Both the position numbers and the translations under genes were made by a program. Of a DNA stretch of 64,000 nucleotides, positions 1 to 10,258 are shown piece after piece (within the stretch, counting starts at the first letter, position 1; each line of letters starts with the position of its first letter). Source of the DNA: Leptothrix cholodnii SP-6 (GTDB lineage Bacteria; Pseudomonadota; Gammaproteobacteria; Burkholderiales; Burkholderiaceae_C); NCBI RefSeq assembly GCF_000019785.1, contig NC_010524.1, forward strand, positions 1,116,001 through 1,180,000, written 5' to 3'. Under the pieces are notes generated by a model. That model was not told where the DNA came from, did not search any database, and worked only from the letters and a program-made list of their open reading frames with translations.

Positions 1-1154
1 AACTCGCGCAGCTTGGCGACGCGGTCTTTGAGCGTCGACACCGCGTAGTCGATTTCCTCGACCGTCGTGAAACGACCGATCGTCATGCGCAGGCTGGAAT
101 GCGCCAGCTCGTCGCTGCGGCCCAGCGCCCGCAGCACATAGCTGGGCTCCAGGCTGGCCGAGGTGCAGGCCGATCCGGACGAGACCGCGATGCCCTTGAC
201 GCCCATGATCAGCGATTCACCTTCCACGAAGTTGAACGACGCGTTGACGTTGTGCGGCACGCGGCGCTCGAGGTCGCCGTTGATGAAGACCTGCTCGATG
301 TCCGACAAGCCGGCCAGCAGACGCTGCTGCAGACCGCGGATGCGTTCGCGCTCGGCGCCCATCTCGGCTTGTGCGATCTGGAAGGCCGCGCCCATGCCGA
401 CGATCTGGTGCGTGGGCAGTGTGCCCGAGCGCATGCCGCGCTCATGGCCACCACCGTGCATCTGAGCCTCCAGCCGCACGCGCGGCTTGCGGCGCACGTA
501 GAGCGCGCCGATGCCCTTGGGGCCGTAGGTCTTGTGCGAGGCCAGGCTCATCAGGTCGACCGGCAGGTGGGCCAGATCGATGTCGACCTTGCCGGTGGCC
601 TGCGCCGCATCGACGTGGAAGATGATGCCGCGTTCGCGGCAGATCGAGCCGATCGCGGTGATGTCCTGGATCACGCCGATCTCGTTGTTGACGAGCAGCA
701 CCGAGACCAGGATCGTGTCGGGGCGCAGCGCGTCCTTGAAGCGATCGAGGTCGATCAGGCCGTTTTCCTGCACGTCGAGATAACTGGCGTCGAAGCCCTG
801 GCGCTCGAGTTCGCGCACCGAGTCGAGCACGGCCTTGTGCTCGGTCTTGAACGTGATGATGTGCTTGCCGCGGCTCTTGTAGAACTGCGCCGCGCCCTTG
901 AGCGCGAGGTTGATCGACTCGGTGGCACCCGAAGTCCAGACGATCTCGCGCGGGTCGGCGCCGACCAGAGCCGCGACCTGCGCACGCGCCTTCTCGACCG
1001 CCTCTTCTGCCTCCCAGCCCCAGGCGTGGCTGCGCGAGGCCGGGTTGCCGAAGTGCTCGCGCAACCAGGGCACCATCTGGTCCACGACGCGCGGATCCAC
1101 CGGGGTGGTTGCGCCATAGTCCATATAGATCGGGAAGTGGGGTGTCATATCCAT
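1..1154 (-). CDS. iscS: Cysteine desulfurase IscS (C-terminus cut by window edge)
   Basis: PLP-dependent enzyme that takes sulfur from L-cysteine for Fe-S cluster assembly in the cytoplasm. The frame reads [18 protein letters not shown] at the start. The PLP-lysine motif SHKTYGPKG puts Lys at about residue 208, and [13 protein letters not shown] puts the persulfide Cys at about 330, both close to the E. coli IscS positions. 384 codons are present and the frame is still open at base 1; the family is about 405 residues, so only some 20 are missing. Two ATGs (1154 and 1148) are possible starts; the upstream one is used here. It lies 71 bp downstream of iscR on the same strand, the usual isc operon order. 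iscU/iscA would be expected beyond the left edge. Confidence 0.97.
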   Translation of the reverse strand, partial: MDMTPHFPIYMDYGATTPVDPRVVDQMVPWLREHFGNPASRSHAWGWEAEEAVEKARAQVAALVGADPREIVWTSGATESINLALKGAAQFYKSRGKHIITFKTEHKAVLDSVRELERQGFDASYLDVQENGLIDLDRFKDALRPDTILVSVLLVNNEIGVIQDITAIGSICRERGIIFHVDAAQATGKVDIDLAHLPVDLMSLASHKTYGPKGIGALYVRRKPRVRLEAQMHGGGHERGMRSGTLPTHQIVGMGAAFQIAQAEMGAERERIRGLQQRLLAGLSDIEQVFINGDLERRVPHNVNASFNFVEGESLIMGVKGIAVSSGSACTSASLEPSYVLRALGRSDELAHSSLRMTIGRFTTVEEIDYAVSTLKDRVAKLRE

Positions 1155-1225
1155 TTTGCTAAACCACATGCGTCACCAAGCACCGGGAGGCATCCCGGAT
1201 GCCAAGTCGACAATTTCATCTCAGG

Positions 1226-1765
1226 TCACTTCGACAGCGCGATGCCGAGCGCGAACACCGAATTCGGTGCCGTGATCTTGATCGGCTTGACCACCGGCTG
1301 GGTCGAGATCGCACGCTTGATGGGCGCTTCTTCCACCGAGACGCCGCGCGAGAGCTGGTCCTGGACCAGGCTTCGCAGCGAGATGGAGTGCAGGTACTCC
1401 AGCATCTTGGCGTTCAGGCTGGTCCAAAGATCGTGGGTCATGCAGCGACCGGTGTCGTCGCCCATGCAGTTTTCGCCACCGCCGCAACCGGTCGAGTCGA
1501 TCGCCTCGTCGACCGCCACGATGATGTCGGCCACCGTGATGTCTTCGGCCTTGCGGCCAAGCGAATAACCACCACCCGGCCCCCGCGTACTCTCGACCAG
1601 CTCATGGCGCCGAAGCTTGCCAAACAGCTGCTCGAGGTAGGACAGAGAAATCTGCTGTCGCGCACTGATCGCAGCCAAGGCCACAGGCCCCGTGTGCTCG
1701 CGCAAAGCCAGATCGATCATTGCAGTGACTGCAAATCGTCCCTTGGTCGTCAATCTCATTGCCAT
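1226..1765 (-). CDS. iscR: Fe-S cluster-sensing regulator IscR
   Basis: Rrf2-family transcription factor that represses the isc operon when it carries a [2Fe-2S] cluster. An N-terminal winged helix (MRLTTKGRFAVTAM, then a recognition region near residues 35-65) is followed by the cluster ligands Cys94, Cys100, Cys108 and His111 in CGGGENC...GRCMTH. The spacing between the second and third Cys is two residues longer than in E. coli IscR. At 179 aa it is somewhat longer than E. coli IscR (162 aa) because of the C-terminal tail. The start may be Met1 or Met3. It is first gene before iscS, with a candidate self-binding site upstream. Confidence 0.95.
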   Translation of the reverse strand: MAMRLTTKGRFAVTAMIDLALREHTGPVALAAISARQQISLSYLEQLFGKLRRHELVESTRGPGGGYSLGRKAEDITVADIIVAVDEAIDSTGCGGGENCMGDDTGRCMTHDLWTSLNAKMLEYLHSISLRSLVQDQLSRGVSVEEAPIKRAISTQPVVKPIKITAPNSVFALGIALSK

Positions 1766-1844
1766 GTACTCCTGTGACTCGCGATCTCGGATGCGCTCGG
1801 TCAGCGCGCCCGGGGCAGCCAGTCGGGTTTGACCCTCGCCCTCT

Positions 1845-1869
1845 TTCCCGAGTGTTTTACTCGATTATA
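1845..1869 (-). promoter_or_regulatory. Putative iscR promoter and IscR operator
   Basis: On the minus strand a TATAAT hexamer (complement of 1864-1869) lies about 100 bp upstream of the iscR start. It abuts the inverted repeat CGAGT-GTTTT-ACTCG (1849-1863). The arrangement resembles the E. coli-type IscR operators, which read roughly TTGACT-AT-rich-ACTCGGG over the -10 region. The -35 element is poor. Autorepression is inferred from the family and the site position. Confidence 0.55.
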
Positions 1870-1894
1870 GCGAACAGCTTGCTTCTTTGCTCGT

Positions 1895-2392
1895 TCACCT
1901 GTTCGGGAAACCCGATGATGCACCCAGCTCGACGATCAAGCCATCGCATGCGGCCTCGATCAGGTCCAGCACCCACTCGAAGCCGGCGGCTGCGCCGTAG
2001 TAGGGGTCGGGGATCACGCGCGGCGCACGCGCCGGGGCGTAGCTCATCATCAGCCGGAGCTTGTGGCGGTGTTCGGGCGGACAGGTGCTCCGGAGGTTGG
2101 ACAGGTTGTCCTCGTCCATCGCCAGGATCAGGTCGAAAGTCTCGTAGTCGGCCGACGTGACACGCCGCGCCCGCACCGACAGCAGGTCGTAGCCGCGCCG
2201 CGCCGCATGGGCGACGCTGCGCTCGTCGGGCGGCTGTGCGGCACTGTTCGAGGCGTGCGTGCCGGCCGAGTCGATCTCGATGCGATGGCTCAGCCCGGCC
2301 TGCTCGACGCGCTGGCGCAGCACCACCTCGGCGGTCGGCGAGCGGCAGACGTTGCCCATGCACACCATCAGGATGCGCGTGACCCCGCTCAT
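1895..2392 (-). CDS. Low-molecular-weight protein tyrosine phosphatase
   Basis: Cytoplasmic phosphatase of the LMW-PTP/arsenate reductase-like fold. The P-loop C(x5)R is intact at the N-terminus: [10 protein letters not shown], with nucleophile Cys11 and Arg17. The general-acid loop PDPYYG is near residue 128. Length 165 aa is typical. The substrate is unknown; the absence of a neighbouring Wzc-type tyrosine kinase argues against a capsule operon. Its ATG overlaps the uvrB stop by 4 bp (ATGA), so it is probably translated from the uvrB message. iscR follows 129 bp downstream with its own promoter. Confidence 0.93.
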   Translation of the reverse strand: MSGVTRILMVCMGNVCRSPTAEVVLRQRVEQAGLSHRIEIDSAGTHASNSAAQPPDERSVAHAARRGYDLLSVRARRVTSADYETFDLILAMDEDNLSNLRSTCPPEHRHKLRLMMSYAPARAPRVIPDPYYGAAAGFEWVLDLIEAACDGLIVELGASSGFPNR

Positions 2393-4509
2393 GAGCCGCC
2401 CTTCGCCACCAGCGCGTCGATGTTGTCGCTGCCGGCCGCACCGAAGGCCTGCTCACGCAATTGCGCCAGCTGATCGCGGATGCGGGCGGCTTTCTCGAAC
2501 TCGAGGTTGCGGGCATGTTCGAGCATCTGTTTCTCCAGTTGCTTGATGCGTTTGCCGAGGTCCTTTTCGGACAGCGCCTCGACTTCGGCCACGGAATGCA
2601 TGATCGCCAGGTCGTCCTTGCCCGACTTCTCGCCGTAGACGCCGTCGATCAGCTCCTTGACGTGCTTGCGGATGCCGCGCGGCGTGATGCCGTGCAAGGT
2701 GTTGTGCTCGACCTGGCGGGCGCGGCGGCGCTCGGTTTCGCCGATCGCCTTGCGCATCGACTCGGTCATCTTGTCGGCATACAGGATGGCCTTGCCGTTG
2801 ACGTTGCGCGCCGCGCGGCCGATGGTCTGAATCAGGCTGCGCTCGGCGCGCAGGAACCCTTCCTTGTCGGCATCGAGGATGGCCACCAGCGAGACCTCGG
2901 GAATGTCCAGCCCCTCGCGCAGCAGGTTGATGCCCACCAGCACGTCGAAGGTGCCCAGCCGCAGGTCGCGCAGGATCTCGACCCGCTCGACGGTGTCGAT
3001 GTCCGAGTGCAGGTAACGCACCTTGACGCCGTTTTCGGCCATGTAGTCGGTCAGCTGCTCGGCCATGCGCTTGGTCAGCGTGGTGATCAGCACCCGTTCG
3101 TTGATCGCCACCCGCAGGCGGATCTCCTGCAGCACGTCGTCGACCTGGGAGCCGGCCGGCCGTACCTCGATGAGCGGATCGACCAGCCCGGTGGGGCGCA
3201 CCAGCTGTTCGACCACCTGGCCGGCATGCTGCTTTTCATAGTCGGCCGGCGTGGCCGACACGAACACCACCTGGCGCATCTTGCGTTCGAATTCTTCGAA
3301 GCGCAGCGGCCGGTTGTCCATCGCGCTGGGCAGGCGGAAACCGTAGGCCACCAGCGTGGTCTTGCGCGCCCGGTCGCCGTTGTACATGCCGCCGAGCTGG
3401 CCGATCAGCACGTGGCTTTCGTCCAGAAACATCAGCGCATCGGACGGCAGGTAGTCGACCAGCGTCGACGGCGGCTCGCCCGGCGCGGCGCCCGAGAGGT
3501 GACGGCTGTAGTTCTCGATGCCCTTGCAGTGGCCGACCTCCTGCAGCATCTCGAGATCGAAGCGCGTGCGCTGCTCGACCCGCTGCGCCTCGACCAGCTT
3601 GCCGTCGGCGACGAATTCGGCCAGACGCTCGCGCAATTCGAGCTTGATGCCCTCGATGGCGGCGAGCACCCGTTCGCGCGGCGTCACGTAGTGGCTCGAC
3701 GGATAGACCGTGAAGCGCGGCACCTTCTGGCGCACGCGGCCGGTCAGCGGGTCGAACAGCTGCAGCGACTCGACCTCGTCGTCGAACAGCTCCAGGCGGA
3801 TCGCCAGCTCGGAGTGTTCGGCCGGAAAGATGTCGATCGTGTCGCCGCGCACGCGGAAGGTGCCGCGCGCGAACTCGGTGTCGTTGCGCGTGTACTGCAT
3901 GCGGATCAGCTGCGCGATGACGTCGCGCTGGCCGATCGTGTCGCCCACGCGCACGATGAAACGCATCTGCGTGTAGTCCTCGGGCTTGCCGATGCCGTAG
4001 ATCGCGCTGACGGTGGCCACGATGATCGTGTCGCGGCGCTCGAGCACGCTCTTGGTCGCCGACAGCCGCATCTGCTCGATGTGCTCGTTGATCGAGCTGT
4101 CCTTCTCGATGAACAGGTCGCGCTGAGGCATGTAGGCCTCGGGCTGGTAGTAGTCGTAGTAGCTGACGAAATATTCGACCGCGTTCTTCGGAAAGAACTC
4201 GCGGAACTCGGCGTACAGCTGTGCCGCCAGCGTCTTGTTGGGCGCAAAGATGATCGCCGGGCGGCCCATGCGGGCGATCACGTTGGCCATCGTGAAGGTC
4301 TTGCCCGAGCCGGTCACGCCCAGCAGCGTCTGGTAGGTCAGGCCGTCCTGGATGCCCGAAACCAGTCCCTCGATCGCCGTGGGCTGGTCGCCAGCCGGCG
4401 GATAGGGCTGGAACAGCTGGAAGGGGGAACCCTCGTAACTGACGAACTGACCCGCGGTCGCTGCCGCCGGCTCGATCACGGCCTCCTGAAGCTCACCCAT
4501 CGTCCACAT
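2389..4509 (-). CDS. uvrB: Excinuclease ABC subunit UvrB
   Basis: DNA-damage verifying helicase-like subunit of nucleotide excision repair, acting with UvrA and UvrC. Walker A GVTGSGKT is at residues 64-71, the beta-hairpin region [12 protein letters not shown] near 120, DEAD-like LDESHV near 340, and helicase motifs such as TIGRAARN near 560. The C-terminal UVR coiled domain ([10 protein letters not shown]) contacts UvrC. 706 aa is slightly longer than E. coli UvrB (673) through N-terminal residues; Met4 (4500) is an equally possible start. It diverges from the aminotransferase gene across 81 bp and overlaps the phosphatase gene downstream. Confidence 0.98.
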   Translation of the reverse strand: MWTMGELQEAVIEPAAATAGQFVSYEGSPFQLFQPYPPAGDQPTAIEGLVSGIQDGLTYQTLLGVTGSGKTFTMANVIARMGRPAIIFAPNKTLAAQLYAEFREFFPKNAVEYFVSYYDYYQPEAYMPQRDLFIEKDSSINEHIEQMRLSATKSVLERRDTIIVATVSAIYGIGKPEDYTQMRFIVRVGDTIGQRDVIAQLIRMQYTRNDTEFARGTFRVRGDTIDIFPAEHSELAIRLELFDDEVESLQLFDPLTGRVRQKVPRFTVYPSSHYVTPRERVLAAIEGIKLELRERLAEFVADGKLVEAQRVEQRTRFDLEMLQEVGHCKGIENYSRHLSGAAPGEPPSTLVDYLPSDALMFLDESHVLIGQLGGMYNGDRARKTTLVAYGFRLPSAMDNRPLRFEEFERKMRQVVFVSATPADYEKQHAGQVVEQLVRPTGLVDPLIEVRPAGSQVDDVLQEIRLRVAINERVLITTLTKRMAEQLTDYMAENGVKVRYLHSDIDTVERVEILRDLRLGTFDVLVGINLLREGLDIPEVSLVAILDADKEGFLRAERSLIQTIGRAARNVNGKAILYADKMTESMRKAIGETERRRARQVEHNTLHGITPRGIRKHVKELIDGVYGEKSGKDDLAIMHSVAEVEALSEKDLGKRIKQLEKQMLEHARNLEFEKAARIRDQLAQLREQAFGAAGSDNIDALVAKGGS

Positions 4510-4590
4510 TCCTCGCCGCTAAAATTCTCGCAATCTGCCAGAGTAACTCAGGGTGGAGATCCTTTCCAACACACGCCCACAGGCCAAACC

Positions 4591-5787
4591 ATGTCCCTCT
4601 TCTCTTCCATCGAGATGGCTCCCCGCGACCCGATCCTCGGGTTGAACGAACAATTCGCCACCGACCCCAATCCGGCCAAGGTCAACCTGGGTGTGGGCGT
4701 CTATTTCGACGAAGACGGCAAGCTGCCGCTGCTCAAGTGCGTCGTCGCGGCCGAGCGGCTGATGTTCGAGGCGCCCAAGGCGCGCGGCTACCTGCCCATC
4801 GACGGCATCGCCGCCTACGACAAGGCGGTGCAGGGTCTCGTTTTCGGTGCTGACAGCGCGGCGGTCAGCGGCGCGCGCGTCGCCACCGTGCAGGCCATCG
4901 GCGGCACCGGCGGCCTGAAGATCGGCGCCGACTTCCTCAAGCGCGTCAACCCGTCGGCCAAGGTGCTGATCTCCGACCCGAGCTGGGAAAACCACCGCGC
5001 GCTGTTCACCAACGCCGGCTTCGAGGTCGACAGCTACCCGTACTACGACGCCGACGCCAAGGGCATCAACTTCGCCGGCATGCTGGCCGCGCTCGAGGCA
5101 GCGCCGGCCGGCACCATCGTGCTGCTGCACGCCTGCTGCCACAACCCGACCGGCTACGACATCACCCCGGCGCAATGGCAGCAGGTGGTCGCCGTGATCC
5201 GGCAGCGTGACCTGGTCGCCTTCCTCGACATGGCCTACCAGGGCTTCGGCGACGGCATCGCCGAAGACGGCGCGGCCGTGCAGCAGTTCCTGGCCGCCGG
5301 CATCGACTTCTTCGTCTCGACCTCGTTCTCCAAGAGCTTCTCGCTCTACGGCGAGCGCGTCGGCGCGCTGTCGGTGGTGTGCGAGAGCAAGGACGAGGCC
5401 GCGCGCGTGCTGTCGCAGCTCAAGATCGTGATCCGCACCAACTACTCGAACCCGCCGATCCACGGTGCCCAGGTGGTGGCCAGCGTGCTCGGCACGCCCG
5501 AGTTGCGCGCGATGTGGGAGTCGGAGCTGGCCGGCATGCGCGTGCGCATCAAGGAAATGCGGGTCGCGCTGGTCGACAAGCTCAAGGCCGCCGGCGTCGA
5601 ACGCGACCTGAGTTTCATCTCGCGCCAGAAGGGCATGTTCAGCTACTCGGGCCTGACCAAGGAGCAGATGGTGCGCCTGCGCAACGAGTTCGGCGTCTAC
5701 GGCGTCGACTCGGGTCGCATCTGCGTGGCCGCGTTGAACAACAAGAACCTCGACTACGTGGTGAGCTCGATCGTCAAGGTGCTCTGA
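4591..5787 (+). CDS. tyrB: Aromatic/aspartate aminotransferase (class I, PLP)
   Basis: Transfers the amino group between aspartate or aromatic amino acids and 2-oxoglutarate in the cytoplasm. The PLP-binding Lys is about residue 248 in STSFSKSFSLYGER. The family Ialpha signatures NLGVGVYFDEDGKLP near the start, HACCHNPTGYD near 180 and an arginine-binding RTNYSNPP are visible. 398 aa matches the family. The ATG at 4591 follows a short leader; the frame stays open far upstream only as antisense of uvrB. TyrB and AspC cannot be separated safely by eye; the beta-proteobacterial enzyme is usually annotated as aromatic aminotransferase. Confidence 0.93.
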   Translation: MSLFSSIEMAPRDPILGLNEQFATDPNPAKVNLGVGVYFDEDGKLPLLKCVVAAERLMFEAPKARGYLPIDGIAAYDKAVQGLVFGADSAAVSGARVATVQAIGGTGGLKIGADFLKRVNPSAKVLISDPSWENHRALFTNAGFEVDSYPYYDADAKGINFAGMLAALEAAPAGTIVLLHACCHNPTGYDITPAQWQQVVAVIRQRDLVAFLDMAYQGFGDGIAEDGAAVQQFLAAGIDFFVSTSFSKSFSLYGERVGALSVVCESKDEAARVLSQLKIVIRTNYSNPPIHGAQVVASVLGTPELRAMWESELAGMRVRIKEMRVALVDKLKAAGVERDLSFISRQKGMFSYSGLTKEQMVRLRNEFGVYGVDSGRICVAALNNKNLDYVVSSIVKVL

Positions 5788-5793
5788 ACCACG

Positions 5794-5858
5794 CGCCCGA
5801 CCGGGTGTCGGGCGTTGCGGGTCTCAGTGCTCGACAACGGCGCCTGCGGGCGCCGTTG
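5794..5858. terminator. Two hairpins between convergent genes
   Basis: Stem 1 is CGCCCGAC/GTCGGGCG (5794-5801 with 5807-5814). Stem 2 is CAACGGCGCC/GGCGCCGTTG (5835-5844 with 5849-5858). They sit between the stops of two convergent genes. Neither has a good T-run, so they may be GC-rich terminators for either strand. Confidence 0.45.
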
Positions 5859-5882
5859 CCGTTTGTCCGTGGCTTGCGCGTT

Positions 5883-6866
5883 TCAGCGCGACACGTCCAC
5901 CACCGTGCGGCCGCGCACCTCGCCGGCCAGCAGGCGCGGCGCGTAGGCGATCGCCTCGCTCAGGCCGATCTCGGTCGTCAGGCTCTGCAGTCGGGCGGGC
6001 GTGATGTGTTGGGCCAGCAGCGCCCAGGCCAGGGCACGCTGGTCGTTGGGCGTGAAGACGCTGTTGATGCCGTAGAGCGTGACGCCGCGCAGGATGAACG
6101 GCATCACGGTCGACGGGAAATCGCCGCCCTGCGCCAGGCCGCAGGCCGCCACGGCGCCGTGGAAGCGGGTCTGCGCGCAGGCGTTGGCCAGCGTGTGGCT
6201 GCCGACCGTGTCGACCACGCCGGCCCAGCGTTCGGCCTGCAGCGGCTTGCCGGGCTCGCCGAGCGGCTGGCGGTCGATCACCTCGGCGGCGCCGAGGTCG
6301 CGCAGGTAGTCGCTCTCCTGCGGGCGGCCGGTCGAGGCGACGACGCGGTAGCCCAGGCTCGCCAGCAGCGCGATCGCGATCGAGCCGACGCCGCCGGCCG
6401 AGCCGGTGACCAGCACCTCGTCGCCCGCCTGCAGGCCGTGCTTGCGCAAGGCCATCACGCACAGCGCGGCAGTGAAGCCGGCGGTGCCGAGCGCCATGGC
6501 GTCGCGGGTGCTGAGGCCCGGTGGCAGCGCGAGCAGCCAGTCGGCCTCGACGCGGGCGCGCTGGCCGAGGCCACCCCAATGTCTTTCGCCCAGTTCCCAG
6601 CCGGTGACGACGACGCGCTGGCCGGGCTGCCAGAGCGGGTCGCTGCTGGCGTGGACCACGCCGGCCAGGTCGATGCCGGGCACCAGCGGCCATTGCCGCA
6701 CCACGGCGCCGCGGCCGGTGATGGCCAGCGCGTCCTTGAAGTTCAGGGTGGAGTACTCGACCTGCACCGTCACGGCGCGGTCGGGCAACTGGCTGTCGTC
6801 CAGATCCTGGAGCTGCGCCAGGGTGGACTTGTCTTGCGCTCGCTGGAGCAGGATGGCTTTGAACAT
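5883..6866 (-). CDS. acuI: Acrylyl-CoA reductase AcuI / YhdH-type zinc-free quinone oxidoreductase
   Basis: Medium-chain dehydrogenase/reductase using NADPH; AcuI reduces acryloyl-CoA to propionyl-CoA. Start MFKAILLQ with a strong AGGAG ribosome site at 6873-6877 region; YSTLNFKDALA (near 45) and the nucleotide-binding GSAGGVGSIA (near 155) are family hallmarks. 327 aa is the normal size. No zinc-ligand cysteines of the alcohol dehydrogenase type are seen. Stands alone on the minus strand, convergent with the aminotransferase. True substrate in this organism is inferred from the family only. Confidence 0.88.
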   Translation of the reverse strand: MFKAILLQRAQDKSTLAQLQDLDDSQLPDRAVTVQVEYSTLNFKDALAITGRGAVVRQWPLVPGIDLAGVVHASSDPLWQPGQRVVVTGWELGERHWGGLGQRARVEADWLLALPPGLSTRDAMALGTAGFTAALCVMALRKHGLQAGDEVLVTGSAGGVGSIAIALLASLGYRVVASTGRPQESDYLRDLGAAEVIDRQPLGEPGKPLQAERWAGVVDTVGSHTLANACAQTRFHGAVAACGLAQGGDFPSTVMPFILRGVTLYGINSVFTPNDQRALAWALLAQHITPARLQSLTTEIGLSEAIAYAPRLLAGEVRGRTVVDVSR

Positions 6867-6983
6867 CGGAGGTCTCCTCGGGATGCGCACAGGCGGCATG
6901 TCGGCCTGTGTCGGTGGGAAATGCATCCTACGTGGAGACCTGACCACCCGCTGGCAGCGGGTGTGTCGAGCCGGTGCTGCGTG

Positions 6984-7274
6984 TCAGCGCAGTTCGCGCG
7001 CCTGGCCTTCGACCACGCCGGCATCGCCGCCACGGGCGCTGAAACCGGTGTGCGCGGCGGTCGACCAGTGCTGGCGGCGCTGCATGTGCTGCAGCGGGCC
7101 CATGAAGACCTTCGGCCACTGCGGGCGCTGACCGCGCAGCAGGCACCACAGCGAGTAAGCCAGCGCCACCACCGCACCGGCAACCAGCAAGCTGCCCATG
7201 AAGACAGTGGCCGCGATGACGAGAACAGCGCGAAACAGAATACGCATGAAGGTCAACATCAGGGATCCGGACAT
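6984..7274 (-). CDS. Small membrane protein, unknown
   Basis: 96 aa. One long hydrophobic stretch at about residues 10-45 (ILFRAVLVIAATVFMGSLLV and onward), enough for one or two membrane passes, then a polar Gly/Arg/Gln-rich tail of about 50 residues. Start could be Met1, Met6 or Met10. Codon use matches the neighbours. I do not recognise a family. It lies between the HDOD gene and acuI on the same strand. Confidence 0.7.
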   Translation of the reverse strand: MSGSLMLTFMRILFRAVLVIAATVFMGSLLVAGAVVALAYSLWCLLRGQRPQWPKVFMGPLQHMQRRQHWSTAAHTGFSARGGDAGVVEGQARELR

Positions 7275-7328
7275 GGTTTGAAGATTAGCGCAAAACGCGT
7301 CGATTCAAGGCCGCAGGGTTGAGGCCGA

Positions 7329-9077
7329 TCATGCCGCCGCACCCCGCAAACGCATGGCCATGACGAGCTGATTTCGCATCGCCTTGAGCAGCGTCAGTTC
7401 GGCGTCGCCCACCTGCAGGCTGTTGGCATGGGCGCGGTCGCCGTAGATCAGGCCCAGCGGCTGCTGGCCGAGCGTCAGCGGCAGCAGCAGGAAGGTCGGT
7501 GCCTTGACCTGCTGATGAAACCAGCCCGGCAGGCTTCTCGCGATCAAGGCGTCGCTGGCGTCCGAGATCAGGGTGTCGGCGCCCTTGGTGCACAGCAGGC
7601 CGAACAGATCGCCCGGCGGGCGCATCGGCACACGGAACATCGGCGCCAGCTGCATGGCGCGGTCCCCGCTGCCCAGGCGCCCGCGCAGTTCGCCGCTGGC
7701 GCTGTCGCGCAGGCAGACCACCACCCGCTGCAGTTGCAGCGACTGCTGCAGCTGGGCCATCACGAACTGCAGCACCTCGCCCAGCGGCGCATCGGACATC
7801 GCCCGCTGGCTGATCGCCTCCAGCGCCACCGACAGGGCCGCGCCGACCGCCGCCGGCACCGGCGCACGCGGGCGCATCGGGGCCGGTGGCCTGACCGGCT
7901 GCGGCGACTGGGCCGGGCCGCCCGCGGCGGGCTTGACCGGGGCTGCAGCGCCGGGCCGGGCCGGCGTCTTCGACGCGGGAGCGGCACCGCCGACCTTGTT
8001 GTTCGCGCCGGCCTTGGCGATGCCGGGCACCGACATGCCGAGCATCACGGCCAGATCGGCCCATTGCTGGCGGGAGCGTTCGACGATCGGCGTCAGGTGC
8101 TCCACGTCCAGGCCGAGCGGGACGCCGTAAGCCTCGGTGAACCGGGCCAGGCAGGCTTCCAGCGCCTGCGGATCCTCGATCTCCAGCATCTGGCGGGCCA
8201 GGTGATTGGCGGCGGTGCAGGCCACCCGCAGCCGTTCGTCGTGGCCGACCGGCTGTTCCGGGTCGCGCGGTTCGAGCCGGCGCAGGGCCAGCTGCAGGTC
8301 TTCCGGCCAGCCCCACTGGCCGGCCACTTCGACGCCCAGGTCCTCGTAGCCCATGCCGAGCACGTCGCGCGAGGTCTTCTGCAGCGCCGCGTGGTCGCTG
8401 CCGTCGACCGGCGTGCCGGCTTCGGCGAGCTGGGCCTCGATCTGGGTGGCCTCGTCGCGGAAATGCATCCACGCCAGCATCGGGCCGAGGTTCTGGAACA
8501 GCGCGGCGAGGTAGGCGTTTTCCTGCAGCTTGTGGGTCGGGCAGAGCTCGCTGGCCAGCATCGCGGCCAGCAGCGCGCGGCGGAACTCGGCCCGCACGCG
8601 TTCGCCGTCCGGCCCCTTGGGCAGCTTGTCGAACAGCGTCAGCGAGGCCGCGAGCATGCCGATCGACTGGAAGCCCATCAGCGCCACCGCCCGCTTGATG
8701 CTGGTGATGCCACCACCGCCCACCGAGCTGTAGAAGGCGGTGTTGATCAGCCGCAGCAGCTTGTTGGTCAGTGCCACGTCGCCCAGCACCTCGTCGGTCA
8801 GCGCGCGCAGGTGGGCGGTCTCCGAGCGCGAGACCTTCTGGATGCTGCGGATCGAGTCCTTCAGCGACGGGAAATCGGCCGATTTCTGCATGCGCTGCAG
8901 CAGGCGCTGGAGCTGCGCCTCGCGCTCGGCCGCCTCGACGGCGGCGGCGTCGTGTTCGGCCTGGGCGCAGGCCGCGGCGTCCTGCGCGGCCTGTTCCTCG
9001 GCGCTGAGCGGCGCCGCGGCTTCGGTCGGGGCGGGATCGGCTGCGGGCGACGGGGCGGGGCTGGCGGTTGCGCTCAT
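7329..9077 (-). CDS. HDOD-domain signalling protein with C-terminal GAF-like region
   Basis: 582 aa. Residues 1-60 are Ala/Glu-rich and probably helical. HDOD domain spans about 65-260 (FPSLKDSIRSIQKV, then LTNKLLRLINTAFY and ASLTLFDKL), a catalytically degenerate HD-type domain used in bacterial signalling and motility control. A Pro/Ala linker (about 355-395) leads to a GAF-like domain (about 405-575: RVVVCLRDSASGELRG, PLGLIYGDRA). No signal peptide or membrane segment. No cyclase or phosphodiesterase motifs in this protein. Monocistronic as far as seen; ligand and partners are unknown. Confidence 0.85.
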   Translation of the reverse strand: MSATASPAPSPAADPAPTEAAAPLSAEEQAAQDAAACAQAEHDAAAVEAAEREAQLQRLLQRMQKSADFPSLKDSIRSIQKVSRSETAHLRALTDEVLGDVALTNKLLRLINTAFYSSVGGGGITSIKRAVALMGFQSIGMLAASLTLFDKLPKGPDGERVRAEFRRALLAAMLASELCPTHKLQENAYLAALFQNLGPMLAWMHFRDEATQIEAQLAEAGTPVDGSDHAALQKTSRDVLGMGYEDLGVEVAGQWGWPEDLQLALRRLEPRDPEQPVGHDERLRVACTAANHLARQMLEIEDPQALEACLARFTEAYGVPLGLDVEHLTPIVERSRQQWADLAVMLGMSVPGIAKAGANNKVGGAAPASKTPARPGAAAPVKPAAGGPAQSPQPVRPPAPMRPRAPVPAAVGAALSVALEAISQRAMSDAPLGEVLQFVMAQLQQSLQLQRVVVCLRDSASGELRGRLGSGDRAMQLAPMFRVPMRPPGDLFGLLCTKGADTLISDASDALIARSLPGWFHQQVKAPTFLLLPLTLGQQPLGLIYGDRAHANSLQVGDAELTLLKAMRNQLVMAMRLRGAAA

Positions 9078-9184
9078 TGGGCCTGATTCTGCGCAGCCGC
9101 CCGCCTGTCGGAGCCGCGAACAGAGGCTCGAATCAGCCCCAGTCTTTGCCTCCCTCTTGCCTGCCGCCCGTCAGCGCCGCGGCT

Positions 9185-10222
9185 TCAGCCGCGCAGCGCG
9201 CGTGCGCACTCGGGCACCAGCGCCGGGCCGCGGTAGATCAGGCCGGTGTAGACCTGTACCAGGTCGGCCCCGGCGGCGCGTTTGCTGCGCGCGTCGGCGC
9301 CGCTGAGCACACCGCCCACACCGATGATCGGGTAGGCGCCACCCAGCTCGGCGCGCAGCTGGGCGATGACGCGGTTGCTCGCCGCCAGCACCGGCGCGCC
9401 CGACAGGCCGCCGGCCTCGTCGGCATGTGCCAGGCCGGCCACGGCGTCGCGCGCCAGCGTGGTGTTGGTGGCGATCACGCCGTCGATGCCGTTGTGGCGC
9501 AGCGTGGCGGCGATCACGCGCACCTGGGCCTCGTCGAGGTCGGGCGCGATCTTGACGAACATCGGCACGCTGCGGCCGTGTTCGGTGGCCAGCGCGAGGC
9601 GGCGTGTCTGCAGTGCGCCGAGCAGGGCGTCGAGCGCCGCGTCGCTCTGCAGCGCGCGCAGGTTCTTGGTGTTGGGGCTGGAGATGTTGACCGTCACGTA
9701 GTCGGCGTGCGGATAGACACCGGCCAGCGCGATCAGGTAGTCGTCGGCGGCGTTCTCGATCGGCGTGACCGCGTTCTTGCCGATGTTCAGGCCCAGCAGC
9801 CCGCCGTTGCGGCGAAACGAGGTGGCGCGCTGCACGTTGGCCAGGAAGCTCGCCAGGCCCTCGTTGTTGAAGCCCAGCCGGTTGATCAGCGCGTTCTTCT
9901 CGGGCAGGCGGAACATGCGCGGCTTCGGGTTGCCGGGCTGGCCCAGCGGCGTGACGGTGCCGACCTCGATGAAGCCGAAGCCCATCGCGCCCAGGCCGTC
10001 GATGCAGCGGCCGTTCTTGTCGAGCCCGGCGGCCAGGCCGATGCGGTTCGGGAAGCGCAGGCCGGCCACCGTCACCGGGTCGGCGATGCGGCTTTGCGAC
10101 CACAGGCACTGCAGCGGCGTGTTCTGGAAACGCGCGATCGAGCCGAGGGTGAGTTCGTGTGCCGCTTCCGGATCCATGCCGAACAGGAAGGGGCGGGTGA
10201 GGGGGTAGGGGACTAGAGCCAT
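9185..10222 (-). CDS. pyrD: Dihydroorotate dehydrogenase (quinone), class 2
   Basis: Oxidises dihydroorotate to orotate in pyrimidine synthesis and passes electrons to quinone at the inner membrane. Start [14 protein letters not shown] followed by [30 protein letters not shown] (catalytic Ser loop) and FMN-phosphate site [11 protein letters not shown]. 345 aa is standard for class 2. Only 36 bp separate it from the divergent rpiA start, so the two promoters must overlap. The open frame extends upstream only as antisense of rpiA. Confidence 0.96.
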   Translation of the reverse strand: MALVPYPLTRPFLFGMDPEAAHELTLGSIARFQNTPLQCLWSQSRIADPVTVAGLRFPNRIGLAAGLDKNGRCIDGLGAMGFGFIEVGTVTPLGQPGNPKPRMFRLPEKNALINRLGFNNEGLASFLANVQRATSFRRNGGLLGLNIGKNAVTPIENAADDYLIALAGVYPHADYVTVNISSPNTKNLRALQSDAALDALLGALQTRRLALATEHGRSVPMFVKIAPDLDEAQVRVIAATLRHNGIDGVIATNTTLARDAVAGLAHADEAGGLSGAPVLAASNRVIAQLRAELGGAYPIIGVGGVLSGADARSKRAAGADLVQVYTGLIYRGPALVPECARALRG

Positions 10223-10258
10223 AATTTTGGATTGTCCCGCAGCACGAACTTCCTCGAC

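Noticed and set aside
2461..4590. Very long plus-strand frame leading into the aminotransferase gene
   Set aside because: It is antisense to uvrB and its residues are His/Gln/Leu/Arg-biased as expected from the complement of GC-rich coding DNA; the real aminotransferase begins at 4591.
10232..10258. TTG start for rpiA
   Set aside because: The extra nine residues do not match relatives and the ATG at 10259 gives the usual N-terminus.
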